Positions 1 through 8,328 of a DNA stretch of 64,000 nucleotides are shown piece after piece. Made by a program: the position numbers and the translations under genes. Each line of letters begins with the position of its first letter. Position 1 is the stretch's first letter. Origin of the DNA: JANSWP01 sp041941305 (GTDB lineage: Bacteria; Bacteroidota; Bacteroidia; Chitinophagales; Saprospiraceae); NCBI GenBank assembly GCA_041941305.1, contig JBGTQJ010000039.1:1-64000 (forward strand). The letters are read 5' to 3'. A model generated the notes under the pieces. That model saw only the letters and a list, made by a program, of their open reading frames with translations, did not search any database and was not told the origin of the DNA.

Positions 1-122
1 GGGGTGGGTGGTGGCCGCACCCCCCCCCCCCCCCCCCCCACCCCGCAACATAGGTAAATTATATAGTGAATTGAAATTCAATAATTTATGATGCCATCGA
101 AAAATTTGGGATGACTCATGTT
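1..122. repeat. Truncated palindromic repeat element, left end outside window
   Basis: The segment begins with G/C-rich sequence and a poly-C run (about 20-39), followed by CACCCCGCAACA. It ends with GGGATGACTCATGTT (about 108-122). The same CACCCCGCAACA is the inner right arm of the element at 29144-29348, and the right end is the inverted form of the ACATGTGTCATCCC ends at 7141, 17592 and 29144. I infer the right half of the same element family, cut by the window edge. The poly-C run may be a sequencing or assembly error inside a GGGGTGC-type array. Confidence 0.55.
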
Positions 123-146
123 AATGAAGCCTGTTTGTAATTTTTT

Positions 147-725
147 TCATTCCTTGCTATTCACTTTTGCTAAGGGTATGGTTTCTGACTCATAATTTCC
201 AAAATAACGATATATCGACTTGTTATTTCCAGCATCAAAGACGGAAAGTTCGTTCCCTGGGTTGCTATTTACACTATTCGGCAATTGTGCAAAGGGGTCC
301 TTTTCATTGTCAATTAGTGACAGCGGACTTGTGAGCTCACTGAGATTTTGAAACGAAAAAAGCAGGGTTTCTTGCCCTTTTATGTATTTAATTGTTGGTT
401 CATCATAGGCAAATCCAACAGAAATGTAGTCTACATCTGGATTTTCATCGGGAGCATTGACTCGGGCATTGATGCCCCATTGTCCAGCCACGCTTTGAAA
501 ATTTTCAATTTGAAAATCATTTGGCACAACCAATGTAATTTGTCCTGTACCAGTGACTGTATGTTGGCTAGGGGAAATTTCATCCGTTGGTTTGACAAAA
601 ACCCCGAAGGTGGCTCCATCTTCCAATAAATGAATCGTACATTCTAGTTGAGTAAAAGCAGAATAAGCAAAAAAAGTGAAGAGTAGAAAGAAATGAACTT
701 TCTTGCGAGTGAGATTTGTTTTCAT
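147..725 (-). CDS. Secreted protein of unknown function
   Basis: A 192-residue protein with a clear N-terminal signal peptide: basic start KTNLTRKK, hydrophobic core FFLLFTFFAYSAF, probable cleavage after about residue 25 near FTQ. The mature part is polar, with the pattern SPSQHTVTGTGQITLVVP followed by a segment resembling the first beta-sandwich domain of large T9SS adhesins in Saprospiraceae; that resemblance is from memory and unverified. No T9SS sorting domain is present at its C-terminus. It stands alone, divergent from the Mpl-like gene, with about 300 bp between them. No enzymatic motif is visible. Confidence 0.75.
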   Translation of the reverse strand: MKTNLTRKKVHFFLLFTFFAYSAFTQLECTIHLLEDGATFGVFVKPTDEISPSQHTVTGTGQITLVVPNDFQIENFQSVAGQWGINARVNAPDENPDVDYISVGFAYDEPTIKYIKGQETLLFSFQNLSELTSPLSLIDNEKDPFAQLPNSVNSNPGNELSVFDAGNNKSIYRYFGNYESETIPLAKVNSKE

Positions 726-1021
726 TTTTAATGGGTTTACGGTTTTATTTATCGGAGGGAATTTTCCTGTAGAGGGTTTTTACAATTGTAATTTGATTAA
801 ACTTAACATGAGTTTCGTTTTTTGTTGATTTGTGACATGCTATTTTTGGTATTTACTCCTAGGGCAAATTAAAAATTGAGCTTTTGGTACATTTGCTTTT
901 GAGATAACACTTGTTTAATAGCTTGGTAAAAAATGACTTCCCTTTATTCTTATTCCTTTATTCTTAGAAACTGTTTGAATTTGGAATGTTATTTATTTCC
1001 ATGTCCTTGTATTGAAGCTTT
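726..1021. other. Divergent intergenic region
   Basis: AT-rich gap between the minus-strand secreted-protein gene and the plus-strand ligase gene. It must hold promoters for both. I see no convincing TTTG / TAnnTTTG pair, no heptamer array and no strong hairpin. Confidence 0.4.
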
Positions 1022-2383
1022 ATGAATATCCATTTAATAGCAGCTGGCGGAGCGGTTATGCACAATCTCGCACTTGCACTTCATCACAATGGTCACATCG
1101 TTACTGGATCTGATGATGAAATTTACGAGCCATCTAGAAGTCGCCTTGAGAAAGTTGGGTTATTGCCATTGGAAATGGGCTGGCATCCAACAAGAATATC
1201 AAAAAAACTGGATGCCGTTATTTTGGGAATGCATGCCCGTCCGGAAAACCCAGAACTAAAAAGAGCCCAGGAATTGGGGCTTCCAATCTATTCTTTCCCT
1301 GAATTCATTTATGAACATGCCAAAAACCAGACGAGAATTGTAGTAGCAGGCAGTCATGGCAAAACAACCACTACAGCCATGATCATGCATGTGCTTAAAT
1401 ATGCAGGACTTAAATTTGATTTCCTGGTAGGCGCCCAATTGGAAGGTTTTGAAAGAATGGTTCAGCTGTCAGACGCTCCTTATATTATCCTGGAAGGAGA
1501 TGAGTATTTATCTTCTCCAATAGATCCTCGTCCCAAATTTGTGCATTATCGCCCCCACATTGCCATTTTGACTGGGATCGCCTGGGATCATATGAATGTC
1601 TTTCCAACTTTTGAAAATTACCTGCAACAGTTTAATTCCTTGTTGGAAGTTTTTGAAGAAAATGGAACCTTGTTTTATTATCAAAAAGACCAATACATCG
1701 GTAATCTTCTTAACAAACCTCTGTCGCATATCAAAACTGTGCCCTATGATATATTTGAACACGAAATAAAAGCCCAAAAGACCTGGCTCAAGAGACTGGA
1801 CAAGCCAGATGTGCCATTGCAAATTTTTGGAGATCACAATTTGAGTAATTTATTGGCTGCCTTTCATGTATGCAAAGAGATTGGCGTTGGAGCAGAAACT
1901 TTTTTCGAAGCTGTACAAACTTTTTCTGGTGCTGCCAAACGACTGGAAATACTCATCAAAAGAGACCATTTTGCTGTCTGGAAAGACTTCGCTCATGCAC
2001 CATCCAAAGCGAAAGCCACCATCAATGCGGTTAAATCTCAATACCCGGATCGTAAGCTGGTTGCCTGTCTTGAACTGCATACATTTAGCAGTTTGAATAA
2101 AGACTTCCTTCCCCAATATGCTGGAACGATGGAAGCCGCTGATGTAGGCTGCGTGTATTACAGCGAGCATACTTTGCAAATGAAAAAATTGCCACCAATA
2201 ACACCTGAAGATATTCGTCAAAATTTTGGACTTCCAGATTTGAGGGTATTTACCTGTGAAAAAGCATTAAAGGCATTTTTAAAAAACCAAAAGTGGCATG
2301 ATGCCAACTTGTTGTTCATGAGCTCTGGTACATTCAATGGTCTGGATTTAAATGCCTTAGTAGGGTATCTGGCCTCAAAGTAA
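1022..2383 (+). CDS. mpl: Mpl-like Mur ligase (UDP-MurNAc tripeptide ligase)
   Basis: A 453-residue Mur ligase family protein. The N-terminal Rossmann-type domain begins NIHLIAAGGAVMHNLALAL. The ATP-binding P-loop is GSHGKTTTTAM at about residues 110-120, followed by the central-domain ILEGDEY segment and a C-terminal domain containing KDFAHAPSKAKATI. Mpl attaches recovered L-Ala-gamma-D-Glu-meso-DAP to UDP-MurNAc in the cytoplasm, recycling peptidoglycan. The length matches Mpl better than MurC, and Mpl-like ligases are common in Bacteroidota. It is monocistronic here and followed by a hairpin terminator. MurC is the main alternative, but the divergent N-terminal glycine motif favours Mpl. 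Confidence 0.85.
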   Translation: MNIHLIAAGGAVMHNLALALHHNGHIVTGSDDEIYEPSRSRLEKVGLLPLEMGWHPTRISKKLDAVILGMHARPENPELKRAQELGLPIYSFPEFIYEHAKNQTRIVVAGSHGKTTTTAMIMHVLKYAGLKFDFLVGAQLEGFERMVQLSDAPYIILEGDEYLSSPIDPRPKFVHYRPHIAILTGIAWDHMNVFPTFENYLQQFNSLLEVFEENGTLFYYQKDQYIGNLLNKPLSHIKTVPYDIFEHEIKAQKTWLKRLDKPDVPLQIFGDHNLSNLLAAFHVCKEIGVGAETFFEAVQTFSGAAKRLEILIKRDHFAVWKDFAHAPSKAKATINAVKSQYPDRKLVACLELHTFSSLNKDFLPQYAGTMEAADVGCVYYSEHTLQMKKLPPITPEDIRQNFGLPDLRVFTCEKALKAFLKNQKWHDANLLFMSSGTFNGLDLNALVGYLASK

Positions 2384-2389
2384 ATCTGT

Positions 2390-2414
2390 AACCGCCCAAA
2401 TTTTTGGGCTGGTT
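2390..2414 (+). terminator. Hairpin terminator after mpl
   Basis: Seven nucleotides past the stop codon, GCCCAAA pairs with TTTGGGC across a short loop and the outer AACC pairs with GGTT around one mismatch. It is compact and well placed to end the mpl transcript, although no strong U-tract follows. Confidence 0.55.
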
Positions 2415-2542
2415 AGCAAACCAATTCAAAACCATAAAATTAATGCTCTCCTGGTTTACGACGAGAAATAAGCCTATTCAACCGTAATTTTTTTCAATAT
2501 TTGAAAGAATTGACTAATTGTGTTTTAAAAAAAACAAAAGTC

Positions 2543-3085
2543 ATGTCTTTCAAAGAAAAAATAGAATACGAATTATGGGAATTTGGTTGGGATGGTTTTG
2601 CAAAATCCTTAAAAGTATTTGTCCCATGCCTGGTACTTTATTTTGGATGGCAATATTGGAAAAACAGTTACCCAGAAAGAAGAATTAAAGAGGAAACATC
2701 GTATAATGCCGAAGCCATTGGAACTATAACTAAAATTGAAAAAAAATATCTATTTATTGAAGGCTATTTTGGTAATGAATTGATTTTCAGAGGTTATATG
2801 TTTGACTACCATTTTAAAGTTAATGGTGATTATTATACAAGCCAAACTTTTATGCCTAAACCGAGAACTAAGGAAATGTTAGATTTTGTAAAGTTAGCCA
2901 AAAAAAATATTAGGCAAGAGCATTTTTTGATTAACTACGATTCCAATAACCCTTCAAAAAACACCTTGGTCCTTTTTGGAAATCATACATCCATTACATA
3001 TTCAAATGAAACATCTAAAAATCAAAATCACAGGCAGAGTCCAGGGAGTCTGGTATCGGGGTTCTACGAGACGAAAAGCGAATGA
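2543..3085 (+). CDS. Membrane-anchored protein, DUF3592-like
   Basis: About 180 residues from the ATG at 2543; a TTG at 2501 gives a 14-residue extension that looks non-native. One hydrophobic segment lies near residues 20-38 (FVPCLVLYFGWQYW). The rest resembles small DUF3592-type domains: AIGTITKIEKK, then YHFKVNGDYYTSQTF, then INYDSNNPSKNTLV. Function is unknown. The 3' end runs 80 bp into the acylphosphatase gene in another frame, and its last 25 or so residues, rich in S, N and Q, look like read-through rather than a folded tail. A lost stop codon or frameshift near 3000 is plausible. Confidence 0.6.
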   Translation: MSFKEKIEYELWEFGWDGFAKSLKVFVPCLVLYFGWQYWKNSYPERRIKEETSYNAEAIGTITKIEKKYLFIEGYFGNELIFRGYMFDYHFKVNGDYYTSQTFMPKPRTKEMLDFVKLAKKNIRQEHFLINYDSNNPSKNTLVLFGNHTSITYSNETSKNQNHRQSPGSLVSGFYETKSE

Positions 3086-3278
3086 ATTGGGGCTCAAGGG
3101 TTTTGTGAAAAATGAACCCGATGGCTCTGTTTATGCAGAAGTAGAGGGAGAGGAATCAGTATTGGAGACATTTCTGGAATGGTGTAAAAAAGGTCCGGAA
3201 CTCGCAAGGGTAACCTCTGTCACTTTTGAGGAAGGGGGGATTCAAAATTTTGAATCTTTTGAAGTTCTCCGCCGTTAA
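3006..3278 (+). CDS. acyP: Acylphosphatase
   Basis: A 90-residue protein of the usual acylphosphatase length. The start at 3006 gives MKHLKIKITGRVQGVWYRG, matching the family opening GRVQGVxFR with Tyr for Phe. The Arg of WYRG and the Asn of VKNEPDG correspond to the phosphate-binding and catalytic residues. The enzyme hydrolyses acyl phosphates such as carbamoyl- and acetyl-phosphate in the cytoplasm. The reading frame extends upstream to 2976, but those residues precede the conserved fold. The gene overlaps the end of the upstream membrane-protein ORF by 80 bp. Confidence 0.9.
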   Translation: MKHLKIKITGRVQGVWYRGSTRRKANELGLKGFVKNEPDGSVYAEVEGEESVLETFLEWCKKGPELARVTSVTFEEGGIQNFESFEVLRR

Positions 3279-3398
3279 CTTAATAAGTGATAATCCAAAT
3301 GCTTTTTTGATTCGTAGTTATTCGGAAATAATTATTTAATCAAAAAAGAATACCATGAAATCATTTATAATTTTGGGTTTTCAATAAAATTTCACCCG

Positions 3399-3944
3399 AT
3401 GGCAAAACAATTTGAATCCCTTAGGCCCAAGTTGGAAGATTTTATAAAGAACCAGAAAATATTTTTTGTAGCCACTGCAATGAAAGAAGGACGCATCAAT
3501 CTTTCTCCCAAAGGCATGGACAGCCTTAGAGTTTTGGATCCCAACAAGGTTGTTTGGCTCAACCTGACGGGAAGCGGGAATGAAACAGCCGCTCATTTGC
3601 TGGAGAGCAGCCGCATGACTATTATGTTTTGTGCATTCGAAGGCAAACCATTGATCTTGAGACTATATGGACGTGCAACAGCATTTCACGAAAGAGATGA
3701 GGCATTTAAGAAATACCAACCGCTTTTTCCAGAAAAATTGGGAACCCGGCAAATTATAGAGATGAATATTGATTTGGTACAAACCTCTTGTGGTTATGGC
3801 GTACCCTTCATGGAATATCAGGAAGAACGGACTTTGCTGGATGCATGGTCAGCAAAAAAGGGTAGGGAAGGAATTAGGGATTATTGGCAGGACAAAAATA
3901 CAGTGAGCCTGGACGGGCACCCGACGGGTATTTTTAATGAATAA
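3399..3944 (+). CDS. Pyridoxamine 5'-phosphate oxidase-family flavin-binding protein
   Basis: 181 residues with the split-barrel PPOX fold: FFVATAMKEGRINLSPKG near the start, VVWLNLTGSGNETAAHLLE, then RMTIMFCAFEGKPLILRLYGRA, the strand order typical of general stress/FMN-binding PPOX proteins. Substrate is unknown. QTSCGYGVPFMEY near residue 125 is typical of the Bacteroidota/actinobacterial PPOX-class oxidoreductase subgroup. It ends convergently with the MORN-caspase gene; an AT-rich inverted repeat separates them. Confidence 0.85.
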   Translation: MAKQFESLRPKLEDFIKNQKIFFVATAMKEGRINLSPKGMDSLRVLDPNKVVWLNLTGSGNETAAHLLESSRMTIMFCAFEGKPLILRLYGRATAFHERDEAFKKYQPLFPEKLGTRQIIEMNIDLVQTSCGYGVPFMEYQEERTLLDAWSAKKGREGIRDYWQDKNTVSLDGHPTGIFNE

Positions 3945-4011
3945 TGAAAATTAAAATGAAAATTGAAATCATAAACAGCAAGTTCCAATTTTCATTTTCA
4001 TTTATCAAATT
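3943..4011. terminator. AT-rich inverted repeat, period about 6, between convergent genes
   Basis: Left arm: repeats of the type AATGAAAATTAAAATGAAAA. Right arm: AATTTTCATTTTCATTT. The arms are complementary and lie between the stops of the PPOX gene and the caspase gene, so they could end transcription in both directions. Similar period-6 A/T pairs lie at 13694-13772 and 26758-26834, also between convergent genes. Confidence 0.55.
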
Positions 4012-5694
4012 TTATCTCACGACTCCAACCGTCATCCTCGGGTCGTAATCTCCTCTTATAATCGGTGATTGACGATTGCCTGTATAATTTCGGACTTTCT
4101 CTTCAATGTAATCATATAGCTCCTGAATGGTGACGATTTTATTTTCATTCACATCTGCTTCACCTTTTAATCCTCGAATCAGGAAGTGACTAAAAACACC
4201 TTGTCGCAAACCACTACTTTCCAGAGAAGTTTCATCAGATTTGGAAGACATAATAAGTGCGGTGCCTGGATCAGCTTGAGCAAGGGATTTGTAATAATCT
4301 TCTAAAACATTGCGAACAGCTCCCGACTTCATAGCGAGTAAACTACCAGAATGACAAGCATCTGCAATGCACAATTTATATTTTGCTGGGCTTTGCTTTA
4401 ATAAAGAATTGATTTCCTGGTGCTCCAGTTTATTGTTAAAACCATCAAAATCTATCGGTAGGAAAGATCCTTTTAGTCCATGACCGGAAAAATATAGAAA
4501 GACCAAATCATTGGCGTCAGCTTGCCCAAAAATGTCTTTCATGGTTTTTGTGATATGCTCCTTGGTGGCATCCTCATCTATCAAAATCCGAATTTGATTG
4601 TCAGGTAATGCCCCACCTTCGGGGCTTTTTAGAAAGGCATACATTCTATAGGCATCATCGTCGGTATATCTAAGTGTCGGCATGTGATTGTAGGAGGATA
4701 CGCCTACAACAACTGCCCATACTTTTAAGTCAGTGGTTTTGCGAAAGGCAATCAAATCCTCCATGGCATCGGTTACGACTTCCGGCATTTCTCTTTTGGG
4801 TTCATTTGGATCATCAATGCCCATGTAGGTGCCTTCTTCCCAATACCCATCGACCTTGGTGCCATCCATCAAAAATAAAGTTCCTTTGCCGTGATAATTG
4901 CCTGCCTTCCAGGTGCCTTTGTAGCGTTCTCCATTTGCATAATTGATTACGCCTTCTCCATTTGGCTTTCCATCCGTAAACATACCAATATATTTGGCTG
5001 CCCCATCGGGATAAATCAACATGCCTTCTCCATCTTTACAGTTACCTGAAATACATCCTATTTGACCATGTTCGATATTTGGATTGCCCATATATTCTCC
5101 GCCGCGCCATTCTCCAATTGTTTGAGTTTCATTGGTATGGTAAAAAGTTCCTTTTCCATGGCGATAGCCAGATTGGAATGTTCCAGTGAACTTGTCTCCA
5201 TTTGGATAATGGAAGGTACCCCATCCATCAGGTCGTTCTTCCATGAATTGACCTTCATATTTGCTGCCATCGGGATAGGCAAAAACGCCTTCACCGTCTA
5301 TACAATTTCCTGCAAGGCAACCAGATTGTATATTGGTACCATCGTCTAAATCAATTGCTTCTTCTGGAAACAATTCGGCAATCACATTTCCCTCTTCATC
5401 GACTGGTTGTCCTTTAAGCCATTGTCCCCGCCATTCCTTTCCATCAGGAAAAATTTTTGTGCCTTCTCCCTCCGGGAATCGATGGTTCCATTGTCCGCGG
5501 TAAATAGTGCCATCAGTGTAATAGCAGGTGCCAATACCGTGAATTTCTCCATCCTGAAATTGCCCGACATACTTGGCGCCACTTGCATAAAGAAATATGC
5601 CTGTGCCATTGGTACAATCTCCTGAAATACACTGTGCATTTGTGATTTGGAAAAAACAAAAAGTGAGAATACTTAGAATTGTGAGTTGCTTCAT
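4012..5694 (-). CDS. Secreted MORN-repeat caspase-like peptidase (C14 family)
   Basis: 560 residues from the ATG at 5694, which opens a clean signal peptide (KQLTILSILTFCFFQITNAQ); the ORF extends 21 codons further upstream without plausible coding. Residues about 22-300 hold three repeating blocks, each opening with a Cys pair of the form C(I/L)xGxC and containing about three MORN units (for example YVGQFQDGEIHGIG, YKGTWKAGNYHGKG). From about residue 325 a caspase/metacaspase p20-like domain follows: His405 in YFSGHG and Cys447 in DACHSG form the expected catalytic dyad. MORN repeats typically bind membranes or proteins. The export signal puts the peptidase in the periplasm or outside the cell. 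Substrate unknown. Confidence 0.88.
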   Translation of the reverse strand: MKQLTILSILTFCFFQITNAQCISGDCTNGTGIFLYASGAKYVGQFQDGEIHGIGTCYYTDGTIYRGQWNHRFPEGEGTKIFPDGKEWRGQWLKGQPVDEEGNVIAELFPEEAIDLDDGTNIQSGCLAGNCIDGEGVFAYPDGSKYEGQFMEERPDGWGTFHYPNGDKFTGTFQSGYRHGKGTFYHTNETQTIGEWRGGEYMGNPNIEHGQIGCISGNCKDGEGMLIYPDGAAKYIGMFTDGKPNGEGVINYANGERYKGTWKAGNYHGKGTLFLMDGTKVDGYWEEGTYMGIDDPNEPKREMPEVVTDAMEDLIAFRKTTDLKVWAVVVGVSSYNHMPTLRYTDDDAYRMYAFLKSPEGGALPDNQIRILIDEDATKEHITKTMKDIFGQADANDLVFLYFSGHGLKGSFLPIDFDGFNNKLEHQEINSLLKQSPAKYKLCIADACHSGSLLAMKSGAVRNVLEDYYKSLAQADPGTALIMSSKSDETSLESSGLRQGVFSHFLIRGLKGEADVNENKIVTIQELYDYIEEKVRNYTGNRQSPIIRGDYDPRMTVGVVR

Positions 5695-5957
5695 ATAATG
5701 GTTGAAAATGGTTTGATTGTTAACTTGTATAATGGCTATTTTAAAATAGGTTACCACCTTAATGACTTACCTACGAAGAGCGAGTCACGAAGTTTCAAAA
5801 AAAAGCCCAAACAAATTCAATTTTATTTGGACGATTTTTTAAACGTTATTATTAACCAAAAAGGTATTTAGTTTGTGTTCTTTTTTACAAAATCACCATT
5901 CACTACCGTGAGTCAAACAGGCAATTCTACATTTAATTATAATTGATTTCCTGCTAT

Positions 5958-7080
<1,123 letters not shown>

Positions 7081-7140
7081 AAAATTGAATTGTGAAAGTT
7101 GAAGTTTTGAGTCAGGGTCTTTTCTCACATTGAGCTTATT

Positions 7141-7328
7141 AAACATGTGTCATCCCGAATTTTGTAAATTAAAAATGGAATGAGTAAAGAAAATCACTCA
7201 AGTTTTGATAATCAATTTGTTGTCAGTTGTCTGATGTCAGTTAGATTAACCGACAACAGACAACTGACAACAAATTGATTATCAATGTCTTAAGTGTTTA
7301 CTCAAAAATACGCGATGATTCATGGTTT
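7141..7328. repeat. Palindromic element, ACATGTGTCATCCC ends, TGTCAGT-class heptamer core
   Basis: Outer inverted ends: AACATGTGTCATCCCGAATT at the left (from 7142) and an imperfect complement ending CGCGATGATTCATGG on the right. Inside is a perfect 29-bp inverted repeat (7205-7233 with 7257-7285) whose arms read TTGATAATCAATTTGTTG and then TGTCAGT-type heptamers; the loop is 23 nt. The layout matches 17592-17794, and the same outer ends with a different core occur at 29144-29348. It sits in the divergent region between the OmpA gene and the gene at 7693. Confidence 0.85.
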
Positions 7329-7692
7329 ATCAGCTCTTATATAATGACCAAATTTGAAAAGGCAACGTTGCAGAAGAAACAAACGTTTTTTAAAAGAAAT
7401 CCTCCAGGCATCGTCGCCTTCCCTGCTAAAATGGGGATTTAGGGACAATTCAAAGCAATCCATTAAGTGTATCTGGCGAGGAAACAAAACAATTTTTATA
7501 TTTGAAACTGCTTATTTCAAAACCGCAATGACAATTTTTGAATTGGTAAATCCGAGTTGATGATTGTTGAGTGAGTAATCCCGGCATTGTTTATGATGAA
7601 GTCTTTAAAATAACTTTAAACAACTTCTATATATCCTGTTGATAAAAAGGTAGCTCATAACCCGCAATCCACAACTCACAACCCAAAATGTT
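7329..7692. other. Intergenic region with one short heptamer array
   Basis: No gene is recognisable. A 68-codon frame at 7354-7560 has no start context or plausible protein composition. At 7653-7685 there is a single-arm heptamer run (CTCATAA, CCCGCAA, TCCACAA, CTCACAA) ending a few bases before the start codon at 7693, where it would lie in the 5' leader of that gene. Confidence 0.5.
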
Positions 7693-8259
7693 ATGAAAAA
7701 ATCTCTCCTGCTTGCTTCTGCATTTTTCCTATTTGCGGTCACCGCACTTGAAGCACAATTGCCCAGTAAAGTTCGCTTTAAAGAGAAAGAAATTAAGAAA
7801 ATGAGTACAGTTCTTTTGGAAAAAAACGAACAGAAATACCCTAAATCCTACCTATACAGAATAAAAAAAGATTCCATCACCCTCATTGCTCCTGTGAAGG
7901 ATGTCAAAGGAGAAAAACCCGTTTTTTGCTATAAAAAATTATCCCTTAAAGATTTTGACAAACTCACTGTTTCCAATCGCGAAGAACGAATTAAATTTTC
8001 ACTGATTGGTGGACTCATTTTTGGTTCTCTAGGCTACGTCATTATGAGAAATGCAGCCCAGGGAGATATCAGGGAACAACCAAATATTGCATTCCTGGGA
8101 CAAAGAGCCAATTCGGGGCGTGTAGAAGCGATGCTGGGAGGATTGACTGGTTTTGGCTTAGGGGTTTTGATAGGCGATTTGATCGCCGATAGGAAAATTG
8201 ATTTAAGGCGACAGGAAAGGCAGGCAGTGAAACGATTGAAAGCCTTAAGTTATCGGTAA
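7693..8259 (+). CDS. Secreted/membrane protein of unknown function with glycine-rich hydrophobic segments
   Basis: 188 residues. A signal peptide covers about 1-21 (KKSLLLASAFFLFAVTALEAQ). The mid-part is basic. Two hydrophobic glycine-rich stretches, FSLIGGLIFGSLGYVIM (about 97-113) and MLGGLTGFGLGVLIGDLI (about 142-159), look like glycine-zipper membrane segments. The C-terminus is Arg/Lys-rich. I do not recognise the family. It is probably anchored in the envelope. A bidirectional hairpin follows the stop. Confidence 0.75.
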   Translation: MKKSLLLASAFFLFAVTALEAQLPSKVRFKEKEIKKMSTVLLEKNEQKYPKSYLYRIKKDSITLIAPVKDVKGEKPVFCYKKLSLKDFDKLTVSNREERIKFSLIGGLIFGSLGYVIMRNAAQGDIREQPNIAFLGQRANSGRVEAMLGGLTGFGLGVLIGDLIADRKIDLRRQERQAVKRLKALSYR

Positions 8260-8274
8260 GCGCATCATAAACCA

Positions 8275-8309
8275 AAGTTCTCCAAGCGTTCAAAACGCTT
8301 GGAGAACTT
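8275..8309. terminator. Perfect 16-bp hairpin between convergent genes
   Basis: AAGTTCTCCAAGCGTT and its exact complement are separated by CAA. It lies between the plus-strand gene ending at 8259 and the minus-strand acylase ending at 8329, so it can act in both directions. The CTCCAAG / CTTGGAG stem words recur in the hairpin at 54770-54802, which is also between convergent genes. Confidence 0.8.
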
Positions 8310-8328
8310 CAAAACCCATCATCATTTT

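Noticed and set aside
7354..7560. 68-codon ORF upstream of the 7693 gene
   Set aside because: No ribosome-binding context, biased basic composition and no recognisable protein features.
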